A stretch of 64,000 bases of DNA from an uncultured Flavobacteriaceae bacterium. GTDB taxonomy: Bacteria > Bacteroidota > Bacteroidia > Flavobacteriales > Flavobacteriaceae. A program made the position numbers and the translations under genes. Positions 1 to 9,413 of this stretch are shown piece by piece; position 1 is the first letter of the stretch, and each line of letters opens with the position of its first letter. The notes beneath the pieces were generated by a model. The model was given only the letters and a program-made list of their open reading frames with translations, did not search any database and had not been told where the DNA came from. The stretch spans positions 186,001 to 250,000 of the forward strand of contig CANLUS010000006.1 of assembly GCA_947494325.1 (NCBI GenBank). Reading direction: 5' to 3'.

Positions 1-1211
1 TTGAAAAAATGAAACAAGGTTTGGTTCCCATATATGAACCAAATTTAGACGAACTATTTCATAAAAACATACAAGGTAAGAGACTTCATTTTACGACGAA
101 GTTAGAAGAAGCAATTAAACATTCAAATGTAATCTTTCTGGCATTACCAACACCGCAAGGTGAGGATGGGTCAGCAGATTTGTCTTATGTTGAAAGCGTA
201 GCGCATGAGCTGGGGACGTTGATTGAAGATTATAAAATTATTATCAATAAGAGTACGGTACCCATTGGAACCTCTGATCTTGTAAAGAAAATAATTTCGA
301 GTCACACGAAGGTTCCATTTGATGTTGTGTCCAACCCAGAATTCTTACGAGAAGGATTTGCAGTTAAAGATTTTATGGAACCTCAGCGTATTATCATTGG
401 ATCGTCTAGTGAAAAGGCAAAAGAGGTTTTAACTCAGCTATATAAACCTTTCATAGATGTTAATAGACCTATTATTTTTATGGATGAACGTTCTTCAGAA
501 TTAACCAAGTATGCTTCCAATAACTTTTTGGCTACCAAGATTACTTTTATGAATGAAATTGCCAATTTATGCGAAATTATAGGGGCTGATGTTGATAAAG
601 TGCGAATGGGTATGGGTTCGGATAACAGAATAGGAAATCGGTTTTTATATCCGGGAATTGGTTATGGAGGCTCTTGCTTTCCAAAAGATGTGAATGCTCT
701 TGTAAAATCGAGTGATGAATCTGGATATGATTTTAAAATTTTAAAGTCAGTACTTGAAATAAATAGAAAACAAAAAAAATCTTTAGTTCCTAAGCTTTTA
801 AAGTACTTTGAAAACGATTTATCAAATAGAAAAATTGCCATATGGGGTTTAGCATTTAAACCGAATACAGATGACATAAGAGAAGCACCGGCTATAGATG
901 TAATTAATGAACTTTTATTAATGAAGGCTTCAATTTCAGTTTATGATCCAAAGGCAATGCCGAATATGAAATGTATCTATGATGATAAAATCCATTTTGG
1001 TGAAAACGCCTATGATATATTGGAAGATGCTGACTGTTTGTTAGTTTGTACAGAATGGAGTGAATTCATTTCTCCTGATTTTAATAAAATGAAAGTATTA
1101 CTGAAAGAACCTGTTATTTTTGACGGCAGAAACATTTTTGATCTAGAAACAATGAGGAAAAATGAGTTTCATTATGTCTCAGTCGGTAGACGAATTATTC
1201 AAGGTGATTAA
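1..1211 (+). CDS. ugd: UDP-glucose 6-dehydrogenase, 5'-truncated
   Basis: Oxidises UDP-glucose to UDP-glucuronic acid with two NAD+ in the cytoplasm. The reading frame is open to the first base, and the ATG at 9 is preceded in frame by Glu-Lys, so the gene begins upstream of the window. The N-terminal Rossmann GxGYVG motif, roughly the first 35 to 40 residues, is missing. What remains shows the family well: a PTP segment near residue 48 counted from the ATG at 9, a STVPIGT segment near 82-88, and the active-site GGSCFPKD with the catalytic Cys at about 223. The GSDNRIG segment before it fits UDP-glucose rather than UDP-ManNAc dehydrogenases. The next gene uses its product, so the two probably supply GlcA and GalA to the polysaccharide. 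Confidence 0.93.
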   Translation, partial: EKMKQGLVPIYEPNLDELFHKNIQGKRLHFTTKLEEAIKHSNVIFLALPTPQGEDGSADLSYVESVAHELGTLIEDYKIIINKSTVPIGTSDLVKKIISSHTKVPFDVVSNPEFLREGFAVKDFMEPQRIIIGSSSEKAKEVLTQLYKPFIDVNRPIIFMDERSSELTKYASNNFLATKITFMNEIANLCEIIGADVDKVRMGMGSDNRIGNRFLYPGIGYGGSCFPKDVNALVKSSDESGYDFKILKSVLEINRKQKKSLVPKLLKYFENDLSNRKIAIWGLAFKPNTDDIREAPAIDVINELLLMKASISVYDPKAMPNMKCIYDDKIHFGENAYDILEDADCLLVCTEWSEFISPDFNKMKVLLKEPVIFDGRNIFDLETMRKNEFHYVSVGRRIIQGD

Positions 1212-1231
1212 TTATATAATTATAATAAGAA

Positions 1232-2275
1232 ATGGAAAAAATATTAGTTACAGGTGCAGCAGGATTTATAGGACATCATCTTTCGAAACTTCTCGTGGAG
1301 AATGATTATGAAGTTGTAGGTATCGATAATATTAATGATTACTACGATCAAAAATTAAAACTTGCACGCCTGGAGGATATGTCTATAAATACTTCTCAAA
1401 TTGATTATAACGTTCCATTACAGGGGAAAATCAAATTTGTCAAGTTAGATCTTCAAGATCGAGAGAACATTTTTAAACTTTTTAATGAAGAAAAGTTTGA
1501 TTACGTTGTGAATCTTGCAGCACAAGCAGGTGTAAGATATTCTTTAGAAAATCCGCAATCTTATATTGATAATAATATAACAGGTTTCTTATCAATTTTA
1601 GAAGCATGTAGAAACTACCCAGTAAAACATTTGGTATATGCGTCTTCGAGTTCTGTTTATGGATTAAGTGAAGAAATTCCTTTTTCTACGAGTAGTCATA
1701 CGGATCATCCATTAGCGATGTATGCAGCGAGTAAAAAGGCAAATGAAATGATGGCGCATTCGTATTCACATTTATTTAATATTCCAAGTACTGGTTTGCG
1801 TTTCTTTACGGTATATGGTCCTTGGGGTAGACCAGACATGGCTTTGCATATTTTTACGAAAGCTATTGTAGAGGATAAAGAATTTGAAGTTTTTAACAAT
1901 GGAAATATGAGTAGAGATTTTACATATGTTGGAGATATTGTTGAAAGTATAAAGCGTTTGGTGCCTAAAGCTCCAAAAGCAAATACTCCTAAATTTGACG
2001 CTTCAAAACCTGATCCGTCTTTGAGTTCTGCACCTTATCAAATTTTTAACATTGGTAATAATAGTCCTGTTGCTTTGATGGATTATGTAAGAGCTGTAGA
2101 AAAAGCTTTAGGAAAAAAAGGCAAAATAGTATATAAACCCTTGCAACCAGGAGATGTGCCTAGGACGTATGCGAACGTTGAAAGCTTATTTGAATATATT
2201 GATTTCAAACCTTCCACAAAGGTAGAAGATGGAATACAAGCTTTTGTAGATAAATATTTAGAACTCGACTCGTAA
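1232..2275 (+). CDS. UDP-glucuronate 4-epimerase (extended SDR)
   Basis: Interconverts UDP-glucuronic and UDP-galacturonic acid through a 4-keto intermediate. At 347 residues it has the size of the extended short-chain dehydrogenase family. The NAD-binding GAAGFIG lies at residues 8-14, the IDNINDYYD segment follows beta-2, and the catalytic YAASK sits after a SSSSVYG segment. The stretch RFFTVYGPWGRPDMA is a strong mark of UDP-uronate epimerases (CapI/LspL type) as opposed to GalE. It starts 20 bases after the UDP-glucose dehydrogenase, whose product is its expected substrate. A UDP-GlcNAcA epimerase cannot be fully ruled out from sequence alone. Confidence 0.88.
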   Translation: MEKILVTGAAGFIGHHLSKLLVENDYEVVGIDNINDYYDQKLKLARLEDMSINTSQIDYNVPLQGKIKFVKLDLQDRENIFKLFNEEKFDYVVNLAAQAGVRYSLENPQSYIDNNITGFLSILEACRNYPVKHLVYASSSSVYGLSEEIPFSTSSHTDHPLAMYAASKKANEMMAHSYSHLFNIPSTGLRFFTVYGPWGRPDMALHIFTKAIVEDKEFEVFNNGNMSRDFTYVGDIVESIKRLVPKAPKANTPKFDASKPDPSLSSAPYQIFNIGNNSPVALMDYVRAVEKALGKKGKIVYKPLQPGDVPRTYANVESLFEYIDFKPSTKVEDGIQAFVDKYLELDS

Positions 2276-2279
2276 AAAA

Positions 2280-3068
2280 ATGAAAGAAAATTTAAGGATT
2301 GCTATTGAAGCATCTATTGATGCAGGTGAAGAAATTATGAAAATTTATGGTAAGGAATTTAACTATGAATTGAAAAAAGATGCTTCGCCACTAACCATTG
2401 CGGATAAAAATGCAAATGATATAATAAATAATTATTTAACAAAAACTGCTATTCCGATTATAAGTGAAGAAAATGCTGAGATTGATTATTCGATAAGAAA
2501 AGAATGGAACCAATGTTGGATTGTAGATCCTCTTGATGGTACTAAAGAATTTATAAAAAGAAATGGTGAATTTACGGTAAATATAGCGTTAACTAAAAAC
2601 GGAGTACCAATATTGGGGGTTGTATATGTTCCTGTTGAGAAAAAGTTATATTATGCTGACGTTGAAACCAAAGAATCTTTTTCAACAATACTTCTTGACG
2701 GTTTGACGTTAGATGAACAATTGAAACTTAGTATAAGAATAACATCAAAAAAAGAGAATGATGTAATTAGATTGGTTGGAAGTCGTTCTCATATGAATGA
2801 GGAAACAAAAAACTTTGTTAATATGCTTAAAAAAGGGAATGACAAAGTTGAAGTTGTATCGAAAGGAAGTTCACTTAAGTTTTGCTTAGTTGCAGAAGGA
2901 AAGGCAGACATATATCCTAGATTTGCTCCAACTATGGAATGGGATACGGCGGCAGCGCATGCTGTTTGCACAGCTGCGGGCGTTAATGTAATATCTGAAG
3001 AATCAAAAAAAGAACTAACTTACAACAAAAAGAATTTATTAAACCCCTGGTTTATTTGCAAAAATTAA
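2280..3068 (+). CDS. cysQ: 3'(2'),5'-bisphosphate nucleotidase CysQ
   Basis: Hydrolyses 3'-phosphoadenosine 5'-phosphate (PAP), the by-product of sulfotransferases and PAPS reductase, to AMP and phosphate. The 262-residue protein has the inositol-monophosphatase-family metal motifs: a SEE segment near residues 61-63, DPLDGTKEF near 82-90 and EWDTAAAHA near 220-228. It begins 4 bases after the epimerase and is followed by the PAPS-forming genes, so synthesis of the sulfate donor and clearance of its spent form are encoded together. That arrangement favours a role in sulfating the polysaccharide over plain cysteine synthesis, but this is inference because no sulfotransferase was found here. Confidence 0.92.
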   Translation: MKENLRIAIEASIDAGEEIMKIYGKEFNYELKKDASPLTIADKNANDIINNYLTKTAIPIISEENAEIDYSIRKEWNQCWIVDPLDGTKEFIKRNGEFTVNIALTKNGVPILGVVYVPVEKKLYYADVETKESFSTILLDGLTLDEQLKLSIRITSKKENDVIRLVGSRSHMNEETKNFVNMLKKGNDKVEVVSKGSSLKFCLVAEGKADIYPRFAPTMEWDTAAAHAVCTAAGVNVISEESKKELTYNKKNLLNPWFICKN

Positions 3069-3075
3069 AGTTATT

Positions 3076-3303
3076 ATGAAAAATATTTCAAGAAAAAGGC
3101 ATATCGCAAAAACATTTACTTGGAGACTAATTGCGACAGGAACAACAGTAATACTTGCTTGGCTTATTTCTGGTGATCCTATGATTGGTTTACAAGTAGG
3201 AGGCTGGGAATTCTTTATTAAAATGTTCCTTTATTATGTACATGAAAGAGCCTGGTATAAAATAAATTTCGGTGTTGGTTCAAGAGAGAAAAAAGATGAA
3301 TAA
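3076..3303 (+). CDS. DUF2061 family small membrane protein
   Basis: A 75-residue protein of unknown biochemical function. It reads as two short hydrophobic segments (about residues 17-32 and 42-52) with a conserved KTFTWR start and a HERAWYKI segment near the end, which I recognise as the DUF2061 family. Members often sit beside cysC or cysN in bacteria, and here the gene lies between cysQ and cysC, overlapping cysC by 8 bases. That position suggests a link to sulfate activation or uptake, but nothing in the sequence shows a mechanism. Confidence 0.8.
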   Translation: MKNISRKRHIAKTFTWRLIATGTTVILAWLISGDPMIGLQVGGWEFFIKMFLYYVHERAWYKINFGVGSREKKDE

Positions 3304-3889
3304 TATTATTCCCCATTCTTACGTCATAACGAGGAAAGATAGAAACTTAAAAAATAATCATAAATCGTTTCTGATTTGGTTTACAGGATTATCTGGCTCC
3401 GGAAAGTCGACTATTGCAAATGCGCTAGAGAAAAAATTATTAGAAGAAAAGGTATCGACCTATACGTTAGATGGAGATAATGTTAGAAATGGGATTAATA
3501 ATGATCTGACTTTTACGCCAGAAGATCGCAAGGAAAACATTCGTAGAATAGCTGAAATTTCAAATCTTTTAGTGGATGCTGGAATTGTGACCTTGGCGGC
3601 GTTTGTTTCGCCATATCGTAACGATAGAAGTAATATCAAAGAGATTCTAGGGGAAGATAGTTTTATTGAAGTTTATGTAAACACGTCGCTCGAGGCGTGT
3701 GAATTAAGAGATGTAAAAGGGTTATACAAAAAAGCTAGAAAAGGAGAAATTAAAAATATGACAGGTATTGATGCACCTTACGAGGCACCTATCGATCCTG
3801 ATATTGAAATTAAAACAGAAGAAATGACGATTGAAGAATCTGTTATAGAAATAATGAATATAATAAAAAAAAAATTGAAAAATGAGTAA
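3296..3889 (+). CDS. cysC: Adenylyl-sulfate kinase (APS kinase)
   Basis: Phosphorylates adenylyl sulfate at the 3' position with ATP to give PAPS, the universal sulfate donor. The Walker A loop GLSGSGKST is at residues 31-39, DGDNVRNGIN follows near 62-71, and the family segments FVSPYR and GLYKKAR are present. At 197 residues the length is normal for a stand-alone kinase. I chose the ATG at 3296, preceded by a purine-rich stretch, over an in-frame GTG at 3272 that would deepen the overlap with the gene before. It overlaps cysD by 8 bases, consistent with translational coupling. Confidence 0.95.
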   Translation: MNNIIPHSYVITRKDRNLKNNHKSFLIWFTGLSGSGKSTIANALEKKLLEEKVSTYTLDGDNVRNGINNDLTFTPEDRKENIRRIAEISNLLVDAGIVTLAAFVSPYRNDRSNIKEILGEDSFIEVYVNTSLEACELRDVKGLYKKARKGEIKNMTGIDAPYEAPIDPDIEIKTEEMTIEESVIEIMNIIKKKLKNE

Positions 3890-4787
3890 GTATTTTTTGA
3901 ATTATTTAGATGAATTGGAATCTGAAGCAATTTTCGTTTTCAGAGAAGTCTATGCACAATTTAGGAATCCAGTCATACTATTTTCTGGAGGTAAAGATTC
4001 TATTTTACTAACACATTTGGCAAAAAAAGCATTTTTCCCGAGTAAGATACCTTTCTCATTAATGCACATCGATACGGGACATAATTTCCCAGAAACAATT
4101 CAGTTTAGGGATGATCTAGTAAAGGAATTAGGGGTGGATTTATTAGTAGGTTCTGTTCAAGAGGCAATTGAAGATGGAAGAGTCCTAGAAGAAAAGGGTA
4201 AGAATGCAACAAGAAATAGCCTTCAGATAACGACATTGTTAGATGCAATAGAAGATAATAAAATTGATTGTGCTATTGGAGGAGGTCGTAGAGATGAAGA
4301 AAAAGCACGAGCTAAGGAACGTTTCTTCTCTCATAGAGATGAGTTCGGTCAATGGACACCAAAAAATCAACGACCAGAACTTTGGAATCTTTTTAACGGT
4401 AAGATGCGACAGGGAGAACATTTTAGAGTGTTTCCAATCAGTAATTGGACAGAAATGGATGTTTGGAATTATATAAAGAGAGAAAATATTGCGATTCCAT
4501 CATTGTACTTTGCCCATGAAAGAAAAGTTGTTTGGAGAAGTGATAGTTGGATTCCAGTTTCAGAGTATTTACCGAAAATTGAAAATGAACAGGTATTTAC
4601 CAAGAAGATCCGATTTAGAACTCTTGGGGATATTACGATAACAGGTGGAATAGAAAGTGATGCAGATACCTTAAGTAAGATAGTAGATGAGGTATCATCA
4701 ATGCGAGAAACGGAAAGAGGGAATAGATCTGATGATAAGCGCTCAGAAACTGCAATGGAAGATAGAAAAAAACAAGGGTACTTCTAG
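3882..4787 (+). CDS. cysD: Sulfate adenylyltransferase small subunit CysD
   Basis: Catalytic subunit of ATP sulfurylase, which makes adenylyl sulfate (APS) and pyrophosphate from ATP and sulfate together with CysN. The 301-residue protein has the PP-loop SGGKDS near residues 35-40, the HIDTGHNFPET segment, the GGGRRDEEKARAKER segment and the C-terminal arginine-rich tail ending in KKQGYF, all typical of CysD. It starts inside the end of cysC and is followed after 50 bases by cysN. With cysC it completes the route from sulfate to PAPS. Confidence 0.96.
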   Translation: MSKYFLNYLDELESEAIFVFREVYAQFRNPVILFSGGKDSILLTHLAKKAFFPSKIPFSLMHIDTGHNFPETIQFRDDLVKELGVDLLVGSVQEAIEDGRVLEEKGKNATRNSLQITTLLDAIEDNKIDCAIGGGRRDEEKARAKERFFSHRDEFGQWTPKNQRPELWNLFNGKMRQGEHFRVFPISNWTEMDVWNYIKRENIAIPSLYFAHERKVVWRSDSWIPVSEYLPKIENEQVFTKKIRFRTLGDITITGGIESDADTLSKIVDEVSSMRETERGNRSDDKRSETAMEDRKKQGYF

Positions 4788-4837
4788 GAAGGTCAAGTAC
4801 ACCAAGTATGCTTTATAAAAATTAAGAGAATAATAAT

Positions 4838-6094
4838 ATGAAAATAGATAAAAATCAATTATTGCGTTTTACAACAGCCGGGAGTGTTGATGATGGAAAA
4901 AGTACCTTAATCGGTAGGTTGTTATACGATTCTAAATCAATTTTTGAAGATCAATTAGATGCCATTGAAAAAACAAGCAAAAGAAAAGGTCATGAAACTG
5001 TTGATTTGGCTTTATTTACAGATGGGCTAAAAGATGAGCGTGAGCAAGGTATCACCATTGATGTTGCTTACCGATATTTTACAACGCCTAAACGTAAGTT
5101 TATAATTGCTGATACACCTGGTCACATTCAGTATACAAGAAACATGGTTACAGGAGCTTCTACTGCAAATGTAGCGCTCATATTGATTGATGCTAGAAAA
5201 GGAGTAATAGAGCAAACAAAACGACATTCATATATTGCTTCGTTATTACAGATATCTCATGTAATTGTTTGTGTGAATAAGATGGATTTAGTTGATTATA
5301 AAGAAGATGTATTCAACAGTATAGTACATCAATATGAAGATTTATCATCTAAAATGATGATTAAAGATGTTAGATATATACCTATTAGTGCATTAGAAGG
5401 AGATAATGTTGTACATAGATCAGAAAATATGAAATGGTACCAAAATGCACCTTTATTACACACGTTAGAAACAGTTCATATTAGTAGCGATAATAATATG
5501 ATAGATGCTCGTTTTCCAGTGCAGACTGTATTGAGACCTCAAAATGATGAACATAGAGATTACAGAGGATATGTGGGTAGAATTTCAAGTGGAATTTTTA
5601 GAGTTGGTGATAAAATAAAAGTTTTGCCATCCGGGTTTACTTCAACAATTAAATCAATGAATATCCATGATAAACAGTTAGAAGAAGCGTTTTCAGAAAT
5701 GTCTGTTGCAATGACATTAGAAGACGAAATTGATGTGAGCAGAGGCGATATGTTGGTGAAAGTGAATAATTCTCCTGAGGTAACACAAGATATCACGGCA
5801 ATGTTATGTTGGTTTAATGAAGAAAACGCGCGTCCAAGGGCTAAATATATATTAAAACATACCACAAACGATCAAAAGGCAATAATTAAAGAAGTCTTAT
5901 ATAAGGTAGATGTAAATACTATTAAAAGGTTGGAAGATGATAAAGAGTTGAGTATGAATGATATTTGTAAAGTCAAAATTAGAACTACTGCACCTTTAAT
6001 GGTCGACGAATACATACAGAACAGAAATACTGGAAGTTTTGTTTTAATTGATGAAGCGACGAATGAAACTGTTGGAGCGGGGATGATTATGTAA
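4838..6094 (+). CDS. cysN: Sulfate adenylyltransferase large subunit CysN (GTPase)
   Basis: GTPase subunit that drives APS formation by CysD. G1 is GSVDDGKST near residues 16-24, G3 is DTPGH, and the NKMD segment gives G4; the beta-barrel domains typical of EF-Tu-like translation GTPases follow. At 418 residues it is the plain CysN form; there is no fused APS kinase domain, which matches the separate cysC two genes upstream. The 50-base gap before it shows no hairpin with a T run, so co-transcription with cysD is likely. Confidence 0.95.
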   Translation: MKIDKNQLLRFTTAGSVDDGKSTLIGRLLYDSKSIFEDQLDAIEKTSKRKGHETVDLALFTDGLKDEREQGITIDVAYRYFTTPKRKFIIADTPGHIQYTRNMVTGASTANVALILIDARKGVIEQTKRHSYIASLLQISHVIVCVNKMDLVDYKEDVFNSIVHQYEDLSSKMMIKDVRYIPISALEGDNVVHRSENMKWYQNAPLLHTLETVHISSDNNMIDARFPVQTVLRPQNDEHRDYRGYVGRISSGIFRVGDKIKVLPSGFTSTIKSMNIHDKQLEEAFSEMSVAMTLEDEIDVSRGDMLVKVNNSPEVTQDITAMLCWFNEENARPRAKYILKHTTNDQKAIIKEVLYKVDVNTIKRLEDDKELSMNDICKVKIRTTAPLMVDEYIQNRNTGSFVLIDEATNETVGAGMIM

Positions 6095-6127
6095 TGATTT
6101 AAATTTTTAATAATCAGAATTAAGATA

Positions 6128-7243
6128 ATGTCTAAAGTAGCATTAATTACTGGAGTTACTGGCCAAGATGGTGCTTATTTAAGTGAGTTTTTACTAAAAA
6201 AAGGATATATAGTTCATGGCTTAAAGAGACGATCTTCATTATTCAATACAAACAGAATAGATCATCTATATCAAGATCCTCATTTAGAAAATAAGAATTT
6301 TATTTTACATTATGGGGATATGACAGATAGTACGAATTTGATTCGTATTATTCAAGAAATACAACCTACAGAAATTTATAACTTGGCTGCTATGAGTCAT
6401 GTGCGAGTTTCATTTGAAATGCCAGAATATACAGCCAATGCAGATGGTATTGGAACATTAAGGCTATTGGAGGCAATTCGGATTTTAAAAATGGAACGCA
6501 AAGTAAAAATCTATCAAGCATCAACTTCAGAATTATACGGGAAAGCGAAAGAAGTTCCGCAAACAGAAGACACACCGTTCTATCCACGTAGTCCCTATGG
6601 GGTTGCGAAGTTATATGCATATTGGATTACTGTAAATTATAGAGAAGCCTATGGAATGTATGCGTGTAATGGAATTTTATTTAATCATGAATCACCTGTA
6701 AGAGGAGAAACTTTCGTGACCAGAAAAATAACAAGAGCCGTTGCTAAGATTGCACTTGGATTTCAAGACAAGTTTTATTTGGGAAACTTAGATGCAAAAA
6801 GAGATTGGGGGCATGCCAAAGATTATGTGAGAATGATGTGGATGCTTTTGCAGCATGAAGAAGCGCAAGATTGGGTTATTGCCACTGGAAGAACAACTTC
6901 AGTAAGAGAATTAGTAAGATTGGCATTTAGTGAAATTGGTGTTCTATTAGAATTTAAAGGAAATGGAGCAGAAGAAAAGGGATATGTTAAAGAGTCAACA
7001 AATTCAAAATACAAATTGAAAATTGGGCAGGAGATATTAGCAATAGATTCTAGATATTTTAGACCTACAGAAGTAGACTTGTTAGTTGGTGATGCTACTA
7101 AAGCGAAAGAAAAGCTAGGATGGTTGCCAGAATATAGTTTAGAAGATTTAATTAAAGAGATGATGGAGAATGATTTAAAATTGATGCAAAAGAACCAATA
7201 TTTGAAAGATGGGGGACATTCGATTTTAAATTACTATGAATAA
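6128..7243 (+). CDS. gmd: GDP-mannose 4,6-dehydratase
   Basis: Converts GDP-D-mannose to GDP-4-keto-6-deoxy-D-mannose, the first step to GDP-L-fucose. The 371-residue enzyme has GVTGQDG at residues 8-14, the [12 protein letters not shown] segment, catalytic YGVAK near 157-161 and the substrate-binding [17 protein letters not shown]. It overlaps the fucose synthase gene by 8 bases. The product could also feed rhamnose or perosamine formation, but the immediately following gene points to fucose. Confidence 0.96.
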   Translation: MSKVALITGVTGQDGAYLSEFLLKKGYIVHGLKRRSSLFNTNRIDHLYQDPHLENKNFILHYGDMTDSTNLIRIIQEIQPTEIYNLAAMSHVRVSFEMPEYTANADGIGTLRLLEAIRILKMERKVKIYQASTSELYGKAKEVPQTEDTPFYPRSPYGVAKLYAYWITVNYREAYGMYACNGILFNHESPVRGETFVTRKITRAVAKIALGFQDKFYLGNLDAKRDWGHAKDYVRMMWMLLQHEEAQDWVIATGRTTSVRELVRLAFSEIGVLLEFKGNGAEEKGYVKESTNSKYKLKIGQEILAIDSRYFRPTEVDLLVGDATKAKEKLGWLPEYSLEDLIKEMMENDLKLMQKNQYLKDGGHSILNYYE

Positions 7244-8363
7244 AAATTCCAAAATTTATGTAGCAGGCCATAAAGGTTTAGTAGGAAGTGCTATTTTAAA
7301 TCACTTATCATCAAATGGTTATGTAAATTGTCTTACCCGTACACATGAGGAACTTGATTTAATAGATCAAAATGCAGTAGCTAACTTCTTTAAAGCAGAA
7401 AATCCCGAATATGTTTTTTTAGCTGCGGCTAAGGTTGGAGGAATTGTAGCTAATAATATATATAGAGCCGATTTTATGTATGAGAATTTGATGATACAAA
7501 ATAATGTGATTCATCAATCGTATGTCCATGATGTGAAAAAGCTACTGTTTTTAGGGAGTACTTGCATATATCCTAAGAATTGCCCTCAACCCATGAAGGA
7601 AGAGTATCTATTGACAGATACTTTAGAGTATACGAATGAACCTTATGCAATCGCCAAGATTGCGGGTATAAAGATGTGCGAAAGTTATAATATACAGTAT
7701 GGTACAAACTTTATTTCCGTTCAACCAACCAACTTATATGGGCCAAATGATAATTTTGATTTAGAAAAGTCTCATGTAATACCAGCGTTAGTTCGTAAGA
7801 TGCATTTAGGAATGGCTTTGGAAAATATGGATTGGCATTCTATTCGTAAAGATTTTAATATATTACCAATCGAAAAGGTTTCAGGAAGTAGTAGTGTTGA
7901 TGAAATTTTATCTATTTTAGATAAATATGGTGTAAGGTCTAGGATAAATGAAGATGGTCAGTCGTTGATAGAAGTTGAAATTTGGGGCTCAGGGAAACCA
8001 AAGCGCGAATTTTTATGGAGTGAGGATATGGCAGAGGCATGTGTCCATTTAATGGAGAACAACGATTTTAACGACATTGTGAGACTTGGTAAAAGTGGTG
8101 ATTTTATAGATGAAAAGAATGAAGTGAGCAATGCACATATAAATATTGGTACTGGTATAGATGTTTCAATAAAGAAATTAGCAAGTATGATTAAACAGAT
8201 GGTTGGCTTTAAGGGCAATTTAGTTTTTGATCAAAACAAGCCTGATGGTTCTAGAAGAAAATTAACTGATTCGTCAAAATTACATAGCTTGGGATGGAAA
8301 CATCGAGTTGAATTAGAAGAGGGAATTAGAAAAATGTATAAATGGTATATAAAGCAAAATTGA
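7236..8363 (+). CDS. fcl: GDP-L-fucose synthase
   Basis: A 3,5-epimerase/4-reductase that turns GDP-4-keto-6-deoxymannose into GDP-L-fucose using [15 protein letters not shown] near residues 11-20 is the dinucleotide loop, [16 protein letters not shown] and catalytic YAIAK follow. At 375 residues it is longer than the E. coli enzyme by roughly 50 residues because of an insert around residues 205-245 ([10 protein letters not shown] to SLIEVEI), which I recall as common in Bacteroidota forms. Translationally coupled to gmd by an 8-base overlap. Confidence 0.94.
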   Translation: MNKNSKIYVAGHKGLVGSAILNHLSSNGYVNCLTRTHEELDLIDQNAVANFFKAENPEYVFLAAAKVGGIVANNIYRADFMYENLMIQNNVIHQSYVHDVKKLLFLGSTCIYPKNCPQPMKEEYLLTDTLEYTNEPYAIAKIAGIKMCESYNIQYGTNFISVQPTNLYGPNDNFDLEKSHVIPALVRKMHLGMALENMDWHSIRKDFNILPIEKVSGSSSVDEILSILDKYGVRSRINEDGQSLIEVEIWGSGKPKREFLWSEDMAEACVHLMENNDFNDIVRLGKSGDFIDEKNEVSNAHINIGTGIDVSIKKLASMIKQMVGFKGNLVFDQNKPDGSRRKLTDSSKLHSLGWKHRVELEEGIRKMYKWYIKQN

Positions 8364-8393
8364 ACTTATTAATTAAAGAATTCTATAAATAAC

Positions 8394-9413
8394 ATGTTAA
8401 ATTTAAACGGAAAATCAATTTTAATAACTGGGGGTACAGGTTCTTTTGGTAAAATGTTTACTAAATTAATCTTAGAAAGAAATCCGGATGTAAAGAGGTT
8501 GGTTATACTATCTCGAGATGAGCAAAAACACTTCCATATGGCTATGGAGTTTCCAGACCATAAATTTCCGGCGATTCGATATTTTATAGGAGACGTTAGA
8601 GATAGAGAACGTTTATTTCGGGCTTTTGAAGGTATAGATATTGTAATTCATGCTGCAGCTATGAAACATGTGCATTTAGCAGAATACAACCCTATGGAGT
8701 GTGTAAAAACGAATATTTTAGGAGCTGAGAATGTTATTGCAGCGGCATTACATTGTGGTATAGAAAATGTTGTTGCATTATCCACAGATAAAGCAGCGGC
8801 ACCGATAAATTTATATGGAGCGACAAAACTTGCTTCAGATAAATTATTCATTGCAGCAAATAATATAAAAGGAAAAAGAGACATTAAATTTTCAGTTGTG
8901 AGATATGGTAATGTAATGGGGTCAAACGGTTCGGTTATGCCATTTTTTTTAAAGAAACGAGGAGAAGGAGTTTTACCAATTACACATGAGAAAATGACCC
9001 GTTTTAATATCTCCTTAGAAGATGGATGTCAAATGGTTTTTGATGCCATTGAAAATGCTTGGGGGGGAGAGGTGTTTGTACCGAAAATCCCGTCATATAA
9101 AATTATAGATGTAGCCACTGCTATTGGTCCAAGTTGTAAACAAGAAGTAGTAGGTATTCGTCCTGGCGAAAAATTGCATGAAGAAATGATTACCGTCTCA
9201 GATGCTATGAATACATACGACTTAGGTAAATATTATACAATTTTACCTCAAAAAACGGTATTTGACTTAAACAAATTCATTGCACATTTTGATGCTAAAA
9301 TAGTCGATGAAGAATTCAGCTATAATTCAGGCAATAATACAGATTGGGAAACCGTTGAAAGTTTGCGAGTATTAGTAAAGAAACATGTAGACCCTAATTT
9401 TTTTGTAGAATGA
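8394..9413 (+). CDS. pseB: UDP-GlcNAc 4,6-dehydratase (inverting), pseudaminic acid step 1
   Basis: Converts UDP-GlcNAc to UDP-2-acetamido-2,6-dideoxy-beta-L-arabino-hexos-4-ulose, with C5 inversion. The 339-residue protein has GGTGSFG at residues 13-19, AAMKHVHLAEYNP, and STDKAAAPINLYGATK with the catalytic Tyr-Lys pair. It lacks the N-terminal membrane part of PglF/WbpM types, unlike the longer relative at 37366-39255. It is the first of five consecutive genes for CMP-pseudaminic acid and overlaps the next by 4 bases (ATGA). Confidence 0.95.
   Translation: MLNLNGKSILITGGTGSFGKMFTKLILERNPDVKRLVILSRDEQKHFHMAMEFPDHKFPAIRYFIGDVRDRERLFRAFEGIDIVIHAAAMKHVHLAEYNPMECVKTNILGAENVIAAALHCGIENVVALSTDKAAAPINLYGATKLASDKLFIAANNIKGKRDIKFSVVRYGNVMGSNGSVMPFFLKKRGEGVLPITHEKMTRFNISLEDGCQMVFDAIENAWGGEVFVPKIPSYKIIDVATAIGPSCKQEVVGIRPGEKLHEEMITVSDAMNTYDLGKYYTILPQKTVFDLNKFIAHFDAKIVDEEFSYNSGNNTDWETVESLRVLVKKHVDPNFFVE

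Noticed and set aside
3272-3295. Earlier GTG start for cysC
   Set aside because: It lengthens the overlap with the DUF2061 gene to 32 bases and adds residues not typical of APS kinases; the ATG at 3296 has a purine-rich stretch before it.
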